From Trichobilharzia regenti (Eukaryota; Platyhelminthes; Trematoda; Strigeidida; Schistosomatidae), in NCBI GenBank assembly GCA_944472135.2, contig OX235268.1, positions 9,616,589 through 9,680,588 on the forward strand: DNA of 64,000 bases, written 5' to 3'. The notes below the pieces were generated by a model. The model was not told the origin of the DNA, did not search any database, and worked only from the letters and a program-made list of their open reading frames with translations. Made by a program: the position numbers and the translations under genes. Within the stretch, counting starts at the first letter, position 1. Every line of letters begins with the position of its first letter. Positions 12,590-25,989 of this stretch are shown piece by piece.

Positions 12590-15500
12590 ATGAAGTTTTC
12601 ATGTAAGATGTTAAGAAAGGTTCAGTCTCAATATACCGCTGAAATCTGTGGAATGGTAAGAATAACTGATAGACACTTAATTTCCTGTCAATATATACAT
12701 AACTCATTTCCTCACAATATCAAATAGATGAGATAACTTCCCACAATCTGTTTGTCTGTCACACATTCAGACTCACATTTCAGTGGCTTTATTGTAGAAA
12801 TTAAATTGAAGACACACATGAAAATACATAGCTGACATTCGAATATAACCATGTAAGCTGGTCGTACATGATTGGTTGTTTATCTAACTAATCAACGGAT
12901 AGATAGACCATGAAAATATATGTATGTAAATACATTAGTTAAGAAGTGAAATTCATAGTAGTCTAACTTTTGAACTGTATATTATCTCGTCGGTGATGAT
13001 GATGATAATGATGACGGGGATTGTGAATATGACATTGAAGTTTTTGTGCTGCAATAACTTGAAGACAGATTTTCATTCTTACAAATGCAAACCCATTTCA
13101 TATCATGGGCACAACAAACAATCAACGAACGATGAAAGAAGAAATAAACAGTCAAAAGTGATCAGCGACTCTAAATACTACCGACGAGTAGGTGGAATTT
13201 ATGTTGAAGATAATTGTATTAGGTGATTGCATTCACAGTGATACTGGTCATAATCACCACGGCTATTATGATGTTGGGTATTTACTTGTAAGTATCTCAG
13301 GTCGCTTTCAAAGTAGAAATTGTTTTTTATGTTTAGGCTTGGTCTTGAAATAAAAACAAAATATGGAATCCTGGTGGTGTTGATTTCCAGGTAGGAATAA
13401 CGAATCCTTAATTATTCGTTGTTGGCATTATGAAAAGTATAATTTATAATGTTTATTGATACATCTACTATGTGAGTGTTGGCGAGAAATCGATGATGCC
13501 ATTTCACGTCTTTCAATATCCATTTGTGCATACCAGTATTCACAACTATAATAGCATTCAGTTCTCGTAGAACTCAACAGCATAAGATGGACACTTGCTT
13601 GCTTAAAACATGTTCGAATATTCTGCTTTCACATCAGTATGAAGGAATAGCGAAACAATTTTCGAATTCCCCACTGATCACGACAGTTTCACTAGGAAAA
13701 CGAAGAATACACAAGTAATTATTAATGTGCTTAATATAATCAGTTGCAGTCAACTAGGTCTTAGCCAAAGATTGAAACGAGTTATCTGGAAACTACTCAA
13801 GTAAAGCAGCAGTTTAGCTAGCCAAGTCACCGTGACCACAACATTCCATGTCACCTACAGTCGGTTTAGTTCCAGGTTATGTGTGGTTTACTCAGACCGA
13901 CCATCTAGAAAGAGCTACTACTTCCACCTGATTGCTTCACACTTACTCATGTTACTCATTATTATATATTGTCAAAACATCATAAGTTAATTTAATTCGA
14001 GGTTGATTCCAAGCCAATAAAGGTAATATTTTTGCATAGAATGTGTGTGATGAATAAAGGAATTCTAATTACAAGATAACTACTTCAAACTGGTTCATTT
14101 TCATTTCCAACTTTTTCTGAATACAGCTGCTTGGCCATTGTAGTTGTCTTCGTCCTGCTATTCGTCGATGCAACACAGACTAAACCATTCGTTGGATTCA
14201 TTTTCTTATGCTTATATGTAAGTTATATCTGTGCATGCCTATAAGGAGTGGTGTGTATATTTATTTTACCTATTTAATTGTACAAATACTACAAAGGGTA
14301 ATCACAATTTGTCATACAACGACATGATGAGTGATAGTGATGACATTATAAGAATTACCGTGATTAGTAAAGGAATAGTGAACCACTCAGGGGTCATTAT
14401 TCATTATGTAGTAATGATGAATGATCCAGAGGTCTGGTGCCTTCAGGTTTCAATCTGAGCTAAAGTCCGTCAATCATCAGTCCGAATGTCTTGGTGTGTT
14501 GGTATATTACTACAGCACCACATATCGTAGGTTCGAAGAACTGAGGCTGGATCGCAGGTAAGCATTCCGGATGACTAGCACCATGCACAGAACATAGACC
14601 TAAGCAGATTTCCCACTGTTTGACTCCAACCATCTCACTCTACATACTTCATCGTTAAAAGTATATTGCACAATTATTTTCTCGAATTAGGCTTGTGAGT
14701 GATCATGATGAACAGAAGTAAGTGTGCTTACAAAACAAATTTGTAATTTCAAAATTCATTTTCTGTTCATATTCTCACCTCTGTTTTGATTTCTACTACA
14801 TAACATAGGCGATCTTTTTGGCCGTTATTTTATACGTACTCGCGACGTATGAGGTGAGAATTGTTTCCGTGATTGTTTGGTGTGTCTGCCTTCTCGTATG
14901 TGCACTCGTGTTTCTTCTGGGATACAAAATCAAGACTGATCTGACAAAAACTGCAGACGGTTATTTCGGATACTTCCTGATGATGCTTTTCGCAGGAATA
15001 CTTCTTGGTGAAATATTTCTCATAAGGGATCAAAAGTTTGTGAGTAACTATCTTTCTATTTGCTGTTTCATATAACTAATCATCTTGTGGTTGAGAATTA
15101 CACGTGAAAACGCAAATCAACTTCAGCGTAGTAAATTATGAACGATTGAAATAATAAAATGCATGATGAATAACATTGCACTGATATATTCAAAATGACA
15201 AAGATGTTATTCACCTGCGTTCCCCATCTCGGCGTGTTCATTCATCGCATTATGAGGACCTGAAAACCGTCACTGAGAATGTCACTAATCAGATTGGCTA
15301 TGAAATAGATAAATTCGATTTTGTTGAAATCAATTATGAGGAATTAAAAAAACTGACCCTAAGGAGGATCATGAAATGTGACTTCACCGTTTACACAAGG
15401 AAATCCTCAGATAGACACAGGAATAATAGTGTAACAGCAGAAGGCGAGACACCGAAGCACTGATCATCGTTCGAACCACCACTTATATAGGAATAGTTTT

Positions 15501-17481
15501 ATATTCTCTAACCAATCATTGGGCGTTTGACTAAGGTTATGACATTAAACGGCATGAAATAGAATGTTCAAATACATAGTACTCTGTTGCTAATGCTGAA
15601 ATGAACTGTGACAATATGTGAGAATAATATTCCGTCCGAACACAACGTCCGTCTCCCACTGCCACAGTTGCAGTTAAAGTATCATGGATAATAATTGTCG
15701 TCGATGAAATCTGCTCAACGCGAATAGTATTGTAACCCAATCAAATGACCGGACCAACACAACCACCATCAGAAATACCACCACCATCCATGCATATGTA
15801 TATTTAATTGCCATATGAGAAACCCTGCTATAAGCTTCGTGCATTTTCGTCAAAACGCAGTTTTTTCACTTCCATTTCGATTTGAATTACTTCATAATGT
15901 TTTATCTCAATATGTTCCATGTTTCACTATACTCACGGCATTTTTATTAGCGTGCATGCCTTTTTGACTAGTTGTATGGATTGTATTCACAATCGTGTCT
16001 TCCTCTGTGGGAATCACAACTATGGGTTCATACTTCGTATTCATTTGTAAGGACGATGTGTATTAGATTAAAGGCTGATCAGGTCTGATTGAAAAGAATA
16101 TTGCTACTCTGCATGAGTAAATCTGTATTTCATGGTGTTCACATTTTTACCACACACACACGAGCTCACCTTTCATTTCTAAGTATTTCTGATCCATTCC
16201 TGTATAAATTTAAATATTCTTTACAGTGAACTAATAGTATTCTGTTTCTTTAATTGAATTCTAGGAAGGATTCTTTGTCATGGATATCTCAATAAACATT
16301 CTCCTTCTGTCAGTGAGTTGAATAATTCATGAATTTACTTCAAGAATTGTTTGTAGTTTTCTTAGCAAATAGAAAATATTCACATCGAAATATGTGATTG
16401 TATCACTGATCATCTGTTGTTTCCATAATTTATATTTAGTAAGGAAGCACTATCGGTTGACATGAGCAGCTACCATGTACGCATGTCGATTGGAAACAGG
16501 CTGTCATTGTAGACTAGTGATTATGACCTGAAGGGACTGCTTGTAGATCTTTAATTAATTGACAAATGAGAAATCTGGTCCTTAAATTCATACAGCGACC
16601 AGAATCCAAGTATATGGCTCTAAAATTGACAAAATGTGATGACGAACGGTGAGTTAAGATAGCTTTGCATTTCAAGATACACACTGAGATTCGAGTGAAA
16701 TATTCCAATCAATGATGGATAAAACAACTGTATCCGAGAGTCAAACATTTCAACCGCGTTTTCCACTGACAGCTCACCAGTAGTTTTCAATCACTAGAAT
16801 GTGTAGGAATCATTGGTAACAGTTATCAGCTACAAAGAAGAATCCGTAATAAGGATTGAATCGAGACAGGATATCGAGGTACATTGAAACGATGACACAC
16901 AAGTTAGTGGAGGATTGGGTAGTAATTACGCAAACGGTTGAAATATATGAACATGTATGAATGCCACAATTAGGCTCTCTAGAAGGCATTTTCTGATCAG
17001 TTATTTCGCTACAGTGAGCATTGTTGTTGTAACTGAATAATAATAATTTTGATACCAAAATTTATTTGAAAGGTTTAAAACGAATAATTGAGCATGTAAG
17101 TTCTTTCTCACACTCGTCACAACAGTGTTAAATATCTCACGAGTTGGAGAACTTGTTTCACTTATTATTGCGTAAACTTCGCATATCCAGAGTTTAAAGT
17201 CAACTGTAGTCATTCATTTTGTTTTCTACTGACTGATTCTCATTTGTTTTGATCTTCAGATTACAGTTATAACTGGACAGATTGTATTCAGACAAGGTTA
17301 TTTGAACCTTCGTGACAAGTGGCCGTTTAGTGTGTTATTACTGACCACATTAATCGATATATTATATGCAATGTTCCTGTCAGAAGTCCATTTAATCAGG
17401 ATATTAGGTGGATATTATGATCCCCTGAAAAATGATGTTAATGTGCCGACTGAGAGGCGATATATAAGTGAATACAAGTGA
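12590..17481 (+). CDS. Gene B1: seven-exon TMBIM/Lifeguard-like membrane protein
   Basis: Coding exons: 12590-12655, 13223-13287, 13337-13390, 14127-14217, 14809-15039, 16265-16312, 17260-17481. All introns are GT-AG with phases 0,2,2,0,0,0, giving 258 aa. Seven hydrophobic segments lie at about residues 23-43, 55-76, 82-104, 112-131, 144-163, 170-195 and 207-228. The stretch from TM3 to TM5 resembles TMBIM/Bax-inhibitor-1-like proteins, with YKIKTDLT (131-138) where the family has QTKxDFT. TM7 keeps an Asp (LIDIL, D218), but the TM6 YDT motif is replaced by ITG (about 189-191). Family members are Ca2+-leak or anti-apoptotic proteins of ER and Golgi membranes; applying that role here is inference. 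The start is the first in-frame ATG after a TGA; a second ATG lies six codons on. Exon 1 and the weak acceptor of exon 2 are the least certain parts. Exons 2-7 are supported by exon-for-exon agreement with gene C. Confidence 0.75.
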
Positions 17482-18186
17482 TTCTCAATGGAGGGATTTT
17501 GCACATAATTTGTGCATATCAGTTACATTATCAACATTTCATTTATCATCTTAGACATTAAATTGTAATTTGGCAACCCTACAACTTCTAATCACTCTAT
17601 TTCATCATTACTTATTACCTCACATATCTCTAAATTACTTCCATCTTAACTACAAATTTGCTTATTTTTACGAGATAATTCTCCGAACAAAACTCCAGAA
17701 AGCCACGGTGGGCTCGCCGAGTTGTTCTACCAATGTCATTGTCTCCAAGTGAAAAGTAGAATTTATAAATGCACTTTGAAATGGTCAGACTCTCTAGGTT
17801 ATCCTTCACCTGTATTGGGATTATACAACGGGTGACAAACTGTAGACACAGTGTTCCTGCGAAGAATGTTTGAGTTATTATTTTTCGAAGTTTTGATGAC
17901 AGTAATTCAGTTACTGAGGCTCCTTAAAACGGTAAAGTCAAATACTTGAGACGCACATTGAAGTGAGCATGGAAGATATTGACAAAAAGAGCATTGCATG
18001 TTTCCTAGTCAGATTACCTTTTCGGAAGTAGACAATCCCATCGAAATCGTTGGTCTCCACTGATAATCTCTTCCATCAATTATTTAAAACTAAATTACTT
18101 TGTAGAATTGAAATAATCATCATCTTGTGACTTATAACCTTTGTACGCTCAATATGATGTTGTTTTCGCGTTTGAAAATGTTCGCT

Positions 18187-18275
18187 AATAAAAAAATATG
18201 CTCACAATAACTCTGTATTGTGTACCGACTCTTTGCTTTGATATCAATGATTTTGTGTGTTTGTGTGTACAGCAT
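18187..18275 (+). terminator. Putative poly(A) signal and GU-rich element of B1
   Basis: AATAAA at 18187-18192 is followed about 60 nt later by a GT-rich run (TTTTGTGTGTTTGTGTG, about 18252-18268), the usual layout of a cleavage/polyadenylation site. It lies about 700 nt after the B1 stop codon. The same arrangement follows B3 but not B2. Confidence 0.45.
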
Positions 18276-18426
18276 TCAAAAATAACTTACAAAATTCGAC
18301 TATTGTAACAAAGGTTATCTTCTATGAAATGTGATAACATTAAACCACTATAAACGTACTATGATCACTCTATAATACATAAAATTTTGTCAACACTTTT
18401 TGTCGAAAAGTCGCATTAATATATAT

Positions 18427-21400
18427 ATAACTGATAGACACTTAATTTCTTGTCAATGTATATATACCTCACAATATCAGATAGATGGGACTACTTCCCA
18501 CAATCTGTTTGTCTGTCACACATTCAGACTCACATTTCAGTGACTTTATTGTAGAAAGTAAATTCAAGACACACACGAAAATACATAGCTGACATTCGAA
18601 TATAACCATGTAAGCTGGTCGCACATGATTGGTTGTTTATCTAACTAATCGACGAATAGATAGACCGTGAAAATATATGTATATAAATACATTAGTTAAG
18701 AAGTGAAATTCATAGTAGTCTAACTTTTGAACTGTATATTATCTCGTTGGTGATGATGATGATAATGATGACGGGGATTGTGAATATGACATTGAAGTTT
18801 TTGTGCTGCAATAACTTGAAGACAGATTTTCATTCTTACAAATGCAAACCCATTTCATATCATGGGCACAACAAACAATCAACGAACGATGAAAGAAGAA
18901 ATAAACAGTCAAAAGTGATCAGCGACTCTAAATACTACCAACGAGTAGGTGGAATTTATGTTGAAGATAATTGTATTAGGTGATTGCATTCACAGTGATA
19001 CTGGTCATAATCACCACGGCTATTATGATGTTGGGTATTTACTTGTAAGTATCTCAGGTCGCTTTCAAAGTAGAAATTGTTTTTTATGTTTAGGCTTGGT
19101 CTTGAAATAAAAACAAAATATGGAATCCTGGTGGTGTTGATTTCCAGGTAGGAATAACGAATCCTTAATTATTCGTTGTTGGCATTATGAAAAGTATAAT
19201 TTATAATGTTTATTGATACATCTACTATGTGAGTGTTGGCGAGAAATCGATGTTGCCATTTCACGTCTTTCAATATCCATTTGTGCATACCAGTATTCAC
19301 AACTATAATAGCATTCAGTTCTCGTAGAACTCAACAGCATAAGATGGACACTTGCTTGCTTAAAACATGTTCGAATTTTCTGCTTTCACATCAGTATGAA
19401 GGAATAGCGAAACAATTTTCGAATTCCCCACTGATCACGACAGTTTCACTAGGAAAACGAAGAATACACAAGTAATTATTAATGTGCTTAATATAATCAG
19501 TTGCAGTCAACTAGGTCTTAGCCAAAGATTGAAACGAGTTATCTGGAAACTACTCAAGTAAAGCAGCAGTTTAGCTAGCCAAGTCACCGTGACCACAACA
19601 TTCCATGTCACCTACAGTCGGTTTAGTTCCAGGTTATGTGTGGTTTACTCAGACCGACCATCTAGAAAGAGCTACTACTTCCACCTGATTGCTTCACACT
19701 TACTCATGTTACTCATTATTATATATTGTCAAAACATCATAAGTTAATTTAATTCGAGGTTGATTCCAAGCCAATAAAGGTAATATTTTTGCATAGAATG
19801 TGTGTGATGAATAAAGGAATTCTAATTACAAGATAACTACTTCAAACTGGTTCATTTTCATTTCCAACTTTTTCTGAATACAGCTGCTTGGCCATTGTAG
19901 TTGTCTTCGTCCTGCTATTCGTCGATGCAACACAGACTAAACCATTCGTTGGATTCATTTTCTTATGCTTATATGTAAGTTATATCTGTGCATGCCTATA
20001 AGGAATGGTGTGTATATTTATTTGACCTATTTAATTGTACAAATACTACAAAGGGTAATCACAATTTGTCATACAACGACATGATGAGTGATAGTGATGA
20101 CATTAAAAGAATTCCTGTGATTAGTAAAGGAATAGTGAACCACTCAGGGGTCATTAAGACCAGCTTCGAAATTATGTAGTGATGATGAATGATCCAGAGG
20201 TCTGGTGCCTTCAGGTTTCAATCTGAGCTAAAGTCCGTCAATCATCAGTCCGAATGTCTTGGTGTGTTGGTATATTACTACAGCACCACATATCGTAGGT
20301 TCGAAGAACTGAGGCTGGATCGCAGGTAAGCATTCCGGATGACTAGCATCATGCACAGAACATAGACCTAAGCAGATTTCCCACTGTTTGACTCCAACCA
20401 TCTCACTCTACATACTTCATCGTTAAAAGTATATTGCACAATTATTTTCTCGAATTAGGCTTGTGAGTGATCATGATGAACAGAAGTAAGTGTGCTGACA
20501 AAACAAATTTGTAATTTCAAAATTCATTTTCTGTTCATATTCTCACATCTGTTTTGATTTTTACTACATACACATAGGCGATCTTTTTGGCCGTTATTTT
20601 ATACGTACTCGCGACGTATGAGGTGAGAATTGTTTCCATGATTGTTTGGTGTGTCTGCCTTCTCGTATGTGCACTCGTGTTTCTTCTGGGATACAAAATC
20701 AAGACTGATCTGACAAAAACTGCAGACGGTTATTTCGGATACTTCCTGATGATGCTGTTCGCAGGAATACTTCTTGGTGAAATATTTCTCATAAGGGATC
20801 AAAAGTTTGTGAGTAACTATCTTTCTATTTGCTGTTTCATATAACTAATCATCTTGTGGTTGAGAATTACACGTGAAAACGCAAATCAACTTCAGCGTAG
20901 TAAATTATGAACGATTGAAATAATAAAATACATGATGAATAACATTGCACTGATATATTCAAAATGACAAAGATGTTATTCACCTGCGTTCCCCATCTCG
21001 GCGTGTTATTCAACGCATTATGAGGACCTGAAAACCGTCACTGAGAATGTCACTTATCAGATTGGCTATGAAATAGATAAATTCGATTTTGTTGAAATCA
21101 ATTATGAGTAATTAAAAAGACTGACTCTAAGGAGGATCATGAAATGTGACTTCACAGTTTACACAAGGAAATCCTCAAATAGACACGGCATTTTTATTAG
21201 CGTGCATGCCTTTTTGACTAGTTGTATGGATTGTATTCACAATCGTGTCTTCCTCTGTGGGAATCACAACTATGGGTTAATACTTCGTATTCATTTGTAA
21301 GGACGATGTGTATTAGATTAAAGGCTGATCAGGTCTGATTGAAAAGAATATTGCTACTCTGCATGAGTAAATCTGTATTTCATGGTGTTCACATTTTTAC

Positions 21401-22740
21401 CACACACACACGAGCTCACCTTTCATTTCTAAGTATTTCTGATCCATTCCTGTATAAATTTAAATATTCTTTACGGTGAACTAATAGTATTCTGTTTCTT
21501 TAATTGAATTCTAGGAAGGATTCTTTGTCATGGATATCTCAATAATCATTCTCCTTCTGTCAGTGAGTTGAATAATTCATGAATTTACTTCAAGAATTGT
21601 TTGTAGTTTTCTTAGCAAATAGAAAATATTCACATCGAAATATGTGATTGTATCACTGATCATCTTTTCTTTCAATAATTTATATTTAGTAAGGAAGCAC
21701 TATCGGTTGACATGAGCAGCTACCATGTACGCATGTCGATTGGAAACAGGCTGTCATTGTAGACTAGTGATTATGACCTGAAGGGACTGCTTGTAGATCT
21801 TTAATCAATTCACAAATGAGAAATCTGGTCCTTAAATTCATACAGCGACCAGAATCCAAGTATATGGCTCTAAAATTGACAAAATGTGATGACGAACGGT
21901 GAGTTAAGATAGCTTTGCATTTCAAGATACACACTGAGATTCGAGTGAAATATTCCAATCAATGATGGATAAAACAACTGTATCCGAGAGTCAAACATTT
22001 CAACCGCGTTTTCCACCGACAGCTCACCAGTGATTTTCAATCACTAGAATGTGTAGGAATCATTGGTAACAGTTATCAGCTACAAAGAAGAATCCGTAAT
22101 AAGGATTGAATCGAGACAGGATATCGAGGTACATTGAAACGATGACACACAAGTTAGTGGAGGATTGGGTAGTAATTACGCAAACGGTTGAAATATATAA
22201 ACATGTATGAATGCCACAATTAGGCTCTCTAGAAGGCATTTTCTGATCAGTTATTTCGCTACAGTGAGCATTGTTGTTGTAACTGAATAATAATAATTTT
22301 GATACCAAAATTTATTTGAAAGGTTTAAAACGAATAATTGAGCATGTAAGTTCTTTCTCACACTCGTCACAACAGTGTTAAATATCTCACGAGTTGGAGA
22401 ACTTGTTTCACTTATTATTGCGTAAACTTCGCATATCCAGAGTTTAAAGTCAACTGTAGTCATTCATTTTGTTTTCTACTGACTGATTCTCATTTGTTTT
22501 GATCTTCAGATTACAGTTATAACTGGACAGATTGTATTCAGACAAGGTTATTTGAACCTTCGTGACAAGTGGCCGTTTAGTGTGTTATTACTGACCACAT
22601 TAATCGATATATTATATGCAATGTTCCTGTCAGAAGTCCATTTAATCAGGATATTAGGTGGATATTATGATCCCCTGAAAAATGATGTTAATGTGCCGAC
22701 TGAGAGGCGATATATAAGTGAATATAAGTGATTCTCAATG
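18427..22740. repeat. Truncated tandem copy carrying gene B2
   Basis: Follows the B1 block directly after a short TA run and matches 12662-17490. It lacks about 520 nt of intron (B1 15413-15930), with CAC at both ends of the missing part. Sequence after 22740 is unrelated to the B1 flank. Confidence 0.93.
18980..22731 (+). CDS. Gene B2: tandem copy of B1 without a first exon
   Basis: Exons 18980-19044, 19094-19147, 19884-19974, 20578-20808, 21515-21562 and 22510-22731 match B1 exons 2-7 in length, phase and splice sites, and all stay open. Against B1 the coding changes I saw are V113M and N180I; the Tyr codon near the stop also changes silently. No counterpart of exon 1 precedes it. Similarity to B1 begins 7 nt into B1 intron 1 and stops 9 nt after the stop codon, so this copy also lacks the B1 poly(A) region. 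It is either a recent pseudogene, or is expressed by splicing from B1 exon 1 (12655) into 18980, about 6.3 kb downstream. Purely coding-neutral decay has not set in. Listed as CDS because the reading frame is intact; a pseudogene is a real alternative. Confidence 0.6.
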
Positions 22741-25017
22741 TTTTGTTCATATTTTTCACGTGTGTACCTGGATATGGATGGATTTTATTGTAGATTTTAT
22801 GACTGAACGTCATCAGCTGATTAACGACTGAACATCTGAGAGCACTAGGTAGTAAATATGTTTCAGTTTGGAATTTCTCAGTGGTGCTTGTCTACACCCC
22901 TCATCACAGACTGAACCTACGTACTCCATGTTTAGAACAGATCAGTGTGACTACTGCAGAATTACGGTGGAGTTGAGTGACTCACTGAACATTTCTGAGG
23001 TGTATGCTTACAAATAATTTTAAATTAGTGTCAGGAAAATTCTCATCTCTCCAACAATAGATATCAGGTCTTATCGCATTCCTCAATCAGAATGAAAACG
23101 TGTGAAAATTCGATGCAGATTTCAGATTTGGACGTTAGTTGCTAGAACGATAATTTATCTGTATTTGAATTTTTGAGATGCATTTATATTTCTTGACTAT
23201 GCATTCTTATGTTTAGTGAAAAATGATGTATTCTATCAGCTTTCGTCTTTAGTTCGGTTACTCGGAACAGATGGGTCACACCTATTGTGTGAAGACTGAC
23301 GATACTTGTGCGTTTCCGAGGTTGAAATAGGTAGGAAGAGGAAGTGGCGTGTAGCAGTGAACAGCTTAGTTGGAAATGGACGGTTCAGGTCAGTGGACCA
23401 CATCTCTACAGCTTAGTTTATTGAAATCTCATTCAAAACTCTCAGACTGCATTGTAATTCACGAAGAGATACAAATGCTGCTTAAGAGCAGATGGAGTGA
23501 TAGCAGTCACAAGACTCCTCAAGCTTAAAGATGTTTCGTCGCGCTTGACGACTCTCAGCAGATCACACACTTCACCTAACTAAACATGGAAAACTTGATA
23601 TAATCTGTAAGCTTCGAGACGAGCACGATGCCCCTCATTCACTCGCGTAAATTCAGATGGTCGACGATTTTCAACTTCATTCGGTTGGTAAACTACATTC
23701 AGCATTAGACAATTTTATCTGTGACGTGAGTGCATATCCTCTCAATTGATTGAACTGACGTTCTTGGACTCAGAACTCTTCAATGTCCTTACTGTAGTCA
23801 GTCGTCAGTCAAAAGTTATTGAGATCACAATTTACAGATGAGCATTCATCAGTCGCATGTGTCACACATGCAAGTAAAGATTTCACTTCTGGTAACTACT
23901 CTTCAATGTACTACAGTTATCAATCGACGGTGTCTACGCACAGCGTTATTTCTCGATCAATTTCTGGAGTTGTTCTCCGCTAGTATGAAGTTGAAGGGAT
24001 GTATTTCATGAACATCATTGCATAAATAATCAAGAATAACCTTGTATAGTGATCATTATTATTAAAGCTAATCTGTGTTATTTCGTTTCAACTGATATGA
24101 AAGAAGTGGATCAATATTTACCACATGACGACATGTCTTCATTAACCTTATAGGTGGTAAATGCTTTCCCGCCTACACTGAAAGGAAGTATGATCGTTTC
24201 ATGGCAATCATATTCATCTTACATAAGCTGGGCTTTCAAGTGAAGTCTGTACTGATGCCAGATGGCCCTCATGTTCTGCAGAATTTTAGCTTCTGACTGT
24301 AGAAGATTTTAAACTGAGCAAAAGACTGAAAAAGCAAGGTAGTTATTCATTAGGAAAGCGTTATTTATCTGAAATTCGTAATGTATTTGTGCGTTCAATT
24401 TGAGCACATGTGCTTACCATACAGATTTAAACAGAAGGCAAGTGAGAACATAAACAGTCACAAAGAATAATTAAATTAGTAGAAACTTATGAAGAAAGAT
24501 AAGACTGAGGTTAATGGAATAAGAGTGAAAACAACCCACTAAATATATTTTTTGCTTCAAAAGTTAAGAAGGAAAGTGAGAAAATGGTCCGGTTAAGACT
24601 TTCGTTAGGCAGGTTAGTCTTACTGCGCTAATGAGCACATTAATCGCTGAAGTACAACCGTGCTGTTGCTTTGGTAATTCTGTTTAGAACGGGTGAAACT
24701 GCAGGTTCAAACAGTTGGTAAATATGCCTGTTTGGAAGACAGCTAACGGTGCGAATCTAACATGTCAGGAATCAAGACCGAACGCCACTAATTCGGAATC
24801 CCGTTCACTATTGCAGAGGTAGATTACGTATGCTTCAAACTTATGATGTAATTGTAGATATGATATCCTATTTCAGAATGAGCGTGGGAATACGAAGTAG
24901 TTCACAAAATACCTAATATTTTGTCGAGGAGACGTAAGTACTAGAGCAGCTTTCACACTGCGTGTCACTGATTCGCATCTATGACGTGCTCGTTCCTCAT
25001 TCATTTCCCTAGTTGCT

Positions 25018-25054
<37 letters not shown>

Positions 25055-25500
25055 GGAATCTATGCCACTGTGTTGGTGTGTGGTTCATAGAATGCCTATA
25101 TAACAATAATAATGTGCTTTATTCCAAAACAGTCCTTGCGATACAGAATGGAATTATCAGCATTTCACAACAGTATTAGTAGTATTAGTATTAGTACATT
25201 ATCAATTAATAGAATTCTACATAGATTAAGGAAATTTCAGTTCATTATGACAACAATATATTGGCATGTTGGTAGCAAAGCCAAAATTGAACAGAGTGTT
25301 TGAATGTGTTAGAAAAGTAGATGATATCATATTCACTGGCGTAAGCAGAAGAAAGAAACAAAGCAGCACATAACAGAAAAAACGAGAGAGAGAGAGAATA
25401 GGAAAAGAAGGAAAGAAAACGTTGTACAAATGAAATGAGTTGGAAAGACGAGATTCAGTTGTTCTACTTACTATTTAATAAGTTATAGGGTATCACGCCT
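22741..25500. other. Intergenic, nothing recognised
   Basis: Starts exactly at the end of the B2 copy. It contains a (TA)n run at 25019-25051, but I see no splice-supported exon, RNA gene or transposon motif. Confidence 0.4.
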
Positions 25501-25989
25501 AATGCTTTCTTTATCGCACAGAACACGAGCTAGGTAGGGTATGGTGGATTGTTTTTGTACTTACTATTGCGAGCATATAGTTTTCTATATAGGCTTCTGG
25601 TTCTGCCTGATGAGATTCAAGGGGAGAATTGTGAGTGAAGAGGGTAGATTTAGCCCATTTTTCACATGAGTCCGTGTGCCTGTCAACCAGAATATTAACA
25701 AGCTGGTTAAGTGGCACGTTGCATACCATGCTGATAGCCTTTAACATCCTGCGTAATAAGGTATAGTCTTTCTTCAGTAGCCCAGGAAAAACTAAGGGGA
25801 AACAATAAAGAATAATAGGCAGAATGCGAGAGTTAACGAATTGTAGGAGTAAGGGTTGGGTTGGGTTATACCAGAATGTCTCAACTTCTTGGTGTACAAG
25901 GTAAGACGGAATATTTTCTTAGAAATCCTCAAGATATGAGACGACCAGGAGAGATAAGCAAATAGAATGACGCATAATTACTTAATTTC

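Larger units (their letters stand above)
11976..18423. repeat. Duplicated block carrying gene B1
   Basis: Matches 47300-53739 in direct orientation. The left edge lies in a shared AAATTGAAATCACC and the right edge in ATTAATATA; sequences beyond the edges differ completely. It includes about 600 nt upstream of exon 1, the whole gene, and about 940 nt downstream. Confidence 0.95.

Noticed and set aside
12993..13226. 77-codon ORF repeated in all three B copies
   Set aside because: It lies in intron 1 and is conserved only because the whole block is duplicated; it has a low-complexity Met-rich start.
14420..14600. Possible pol III-type repeat in the intron of the B copies (two B-box-like sites)
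   Set aside because: No independent copy outside the duplicated blocks, and box matches are poor.
14830..15033. 67-codon minus-strand ORF repeated in the B copies
   Set aside because: Antisense shadow of B exon 5.
17001..17213. 70-codon minus-strand ORF conserved in B1, B2 and B3
   Set aside because: Intronic; conservation follows from recent duplication and there is no recognisable domain.
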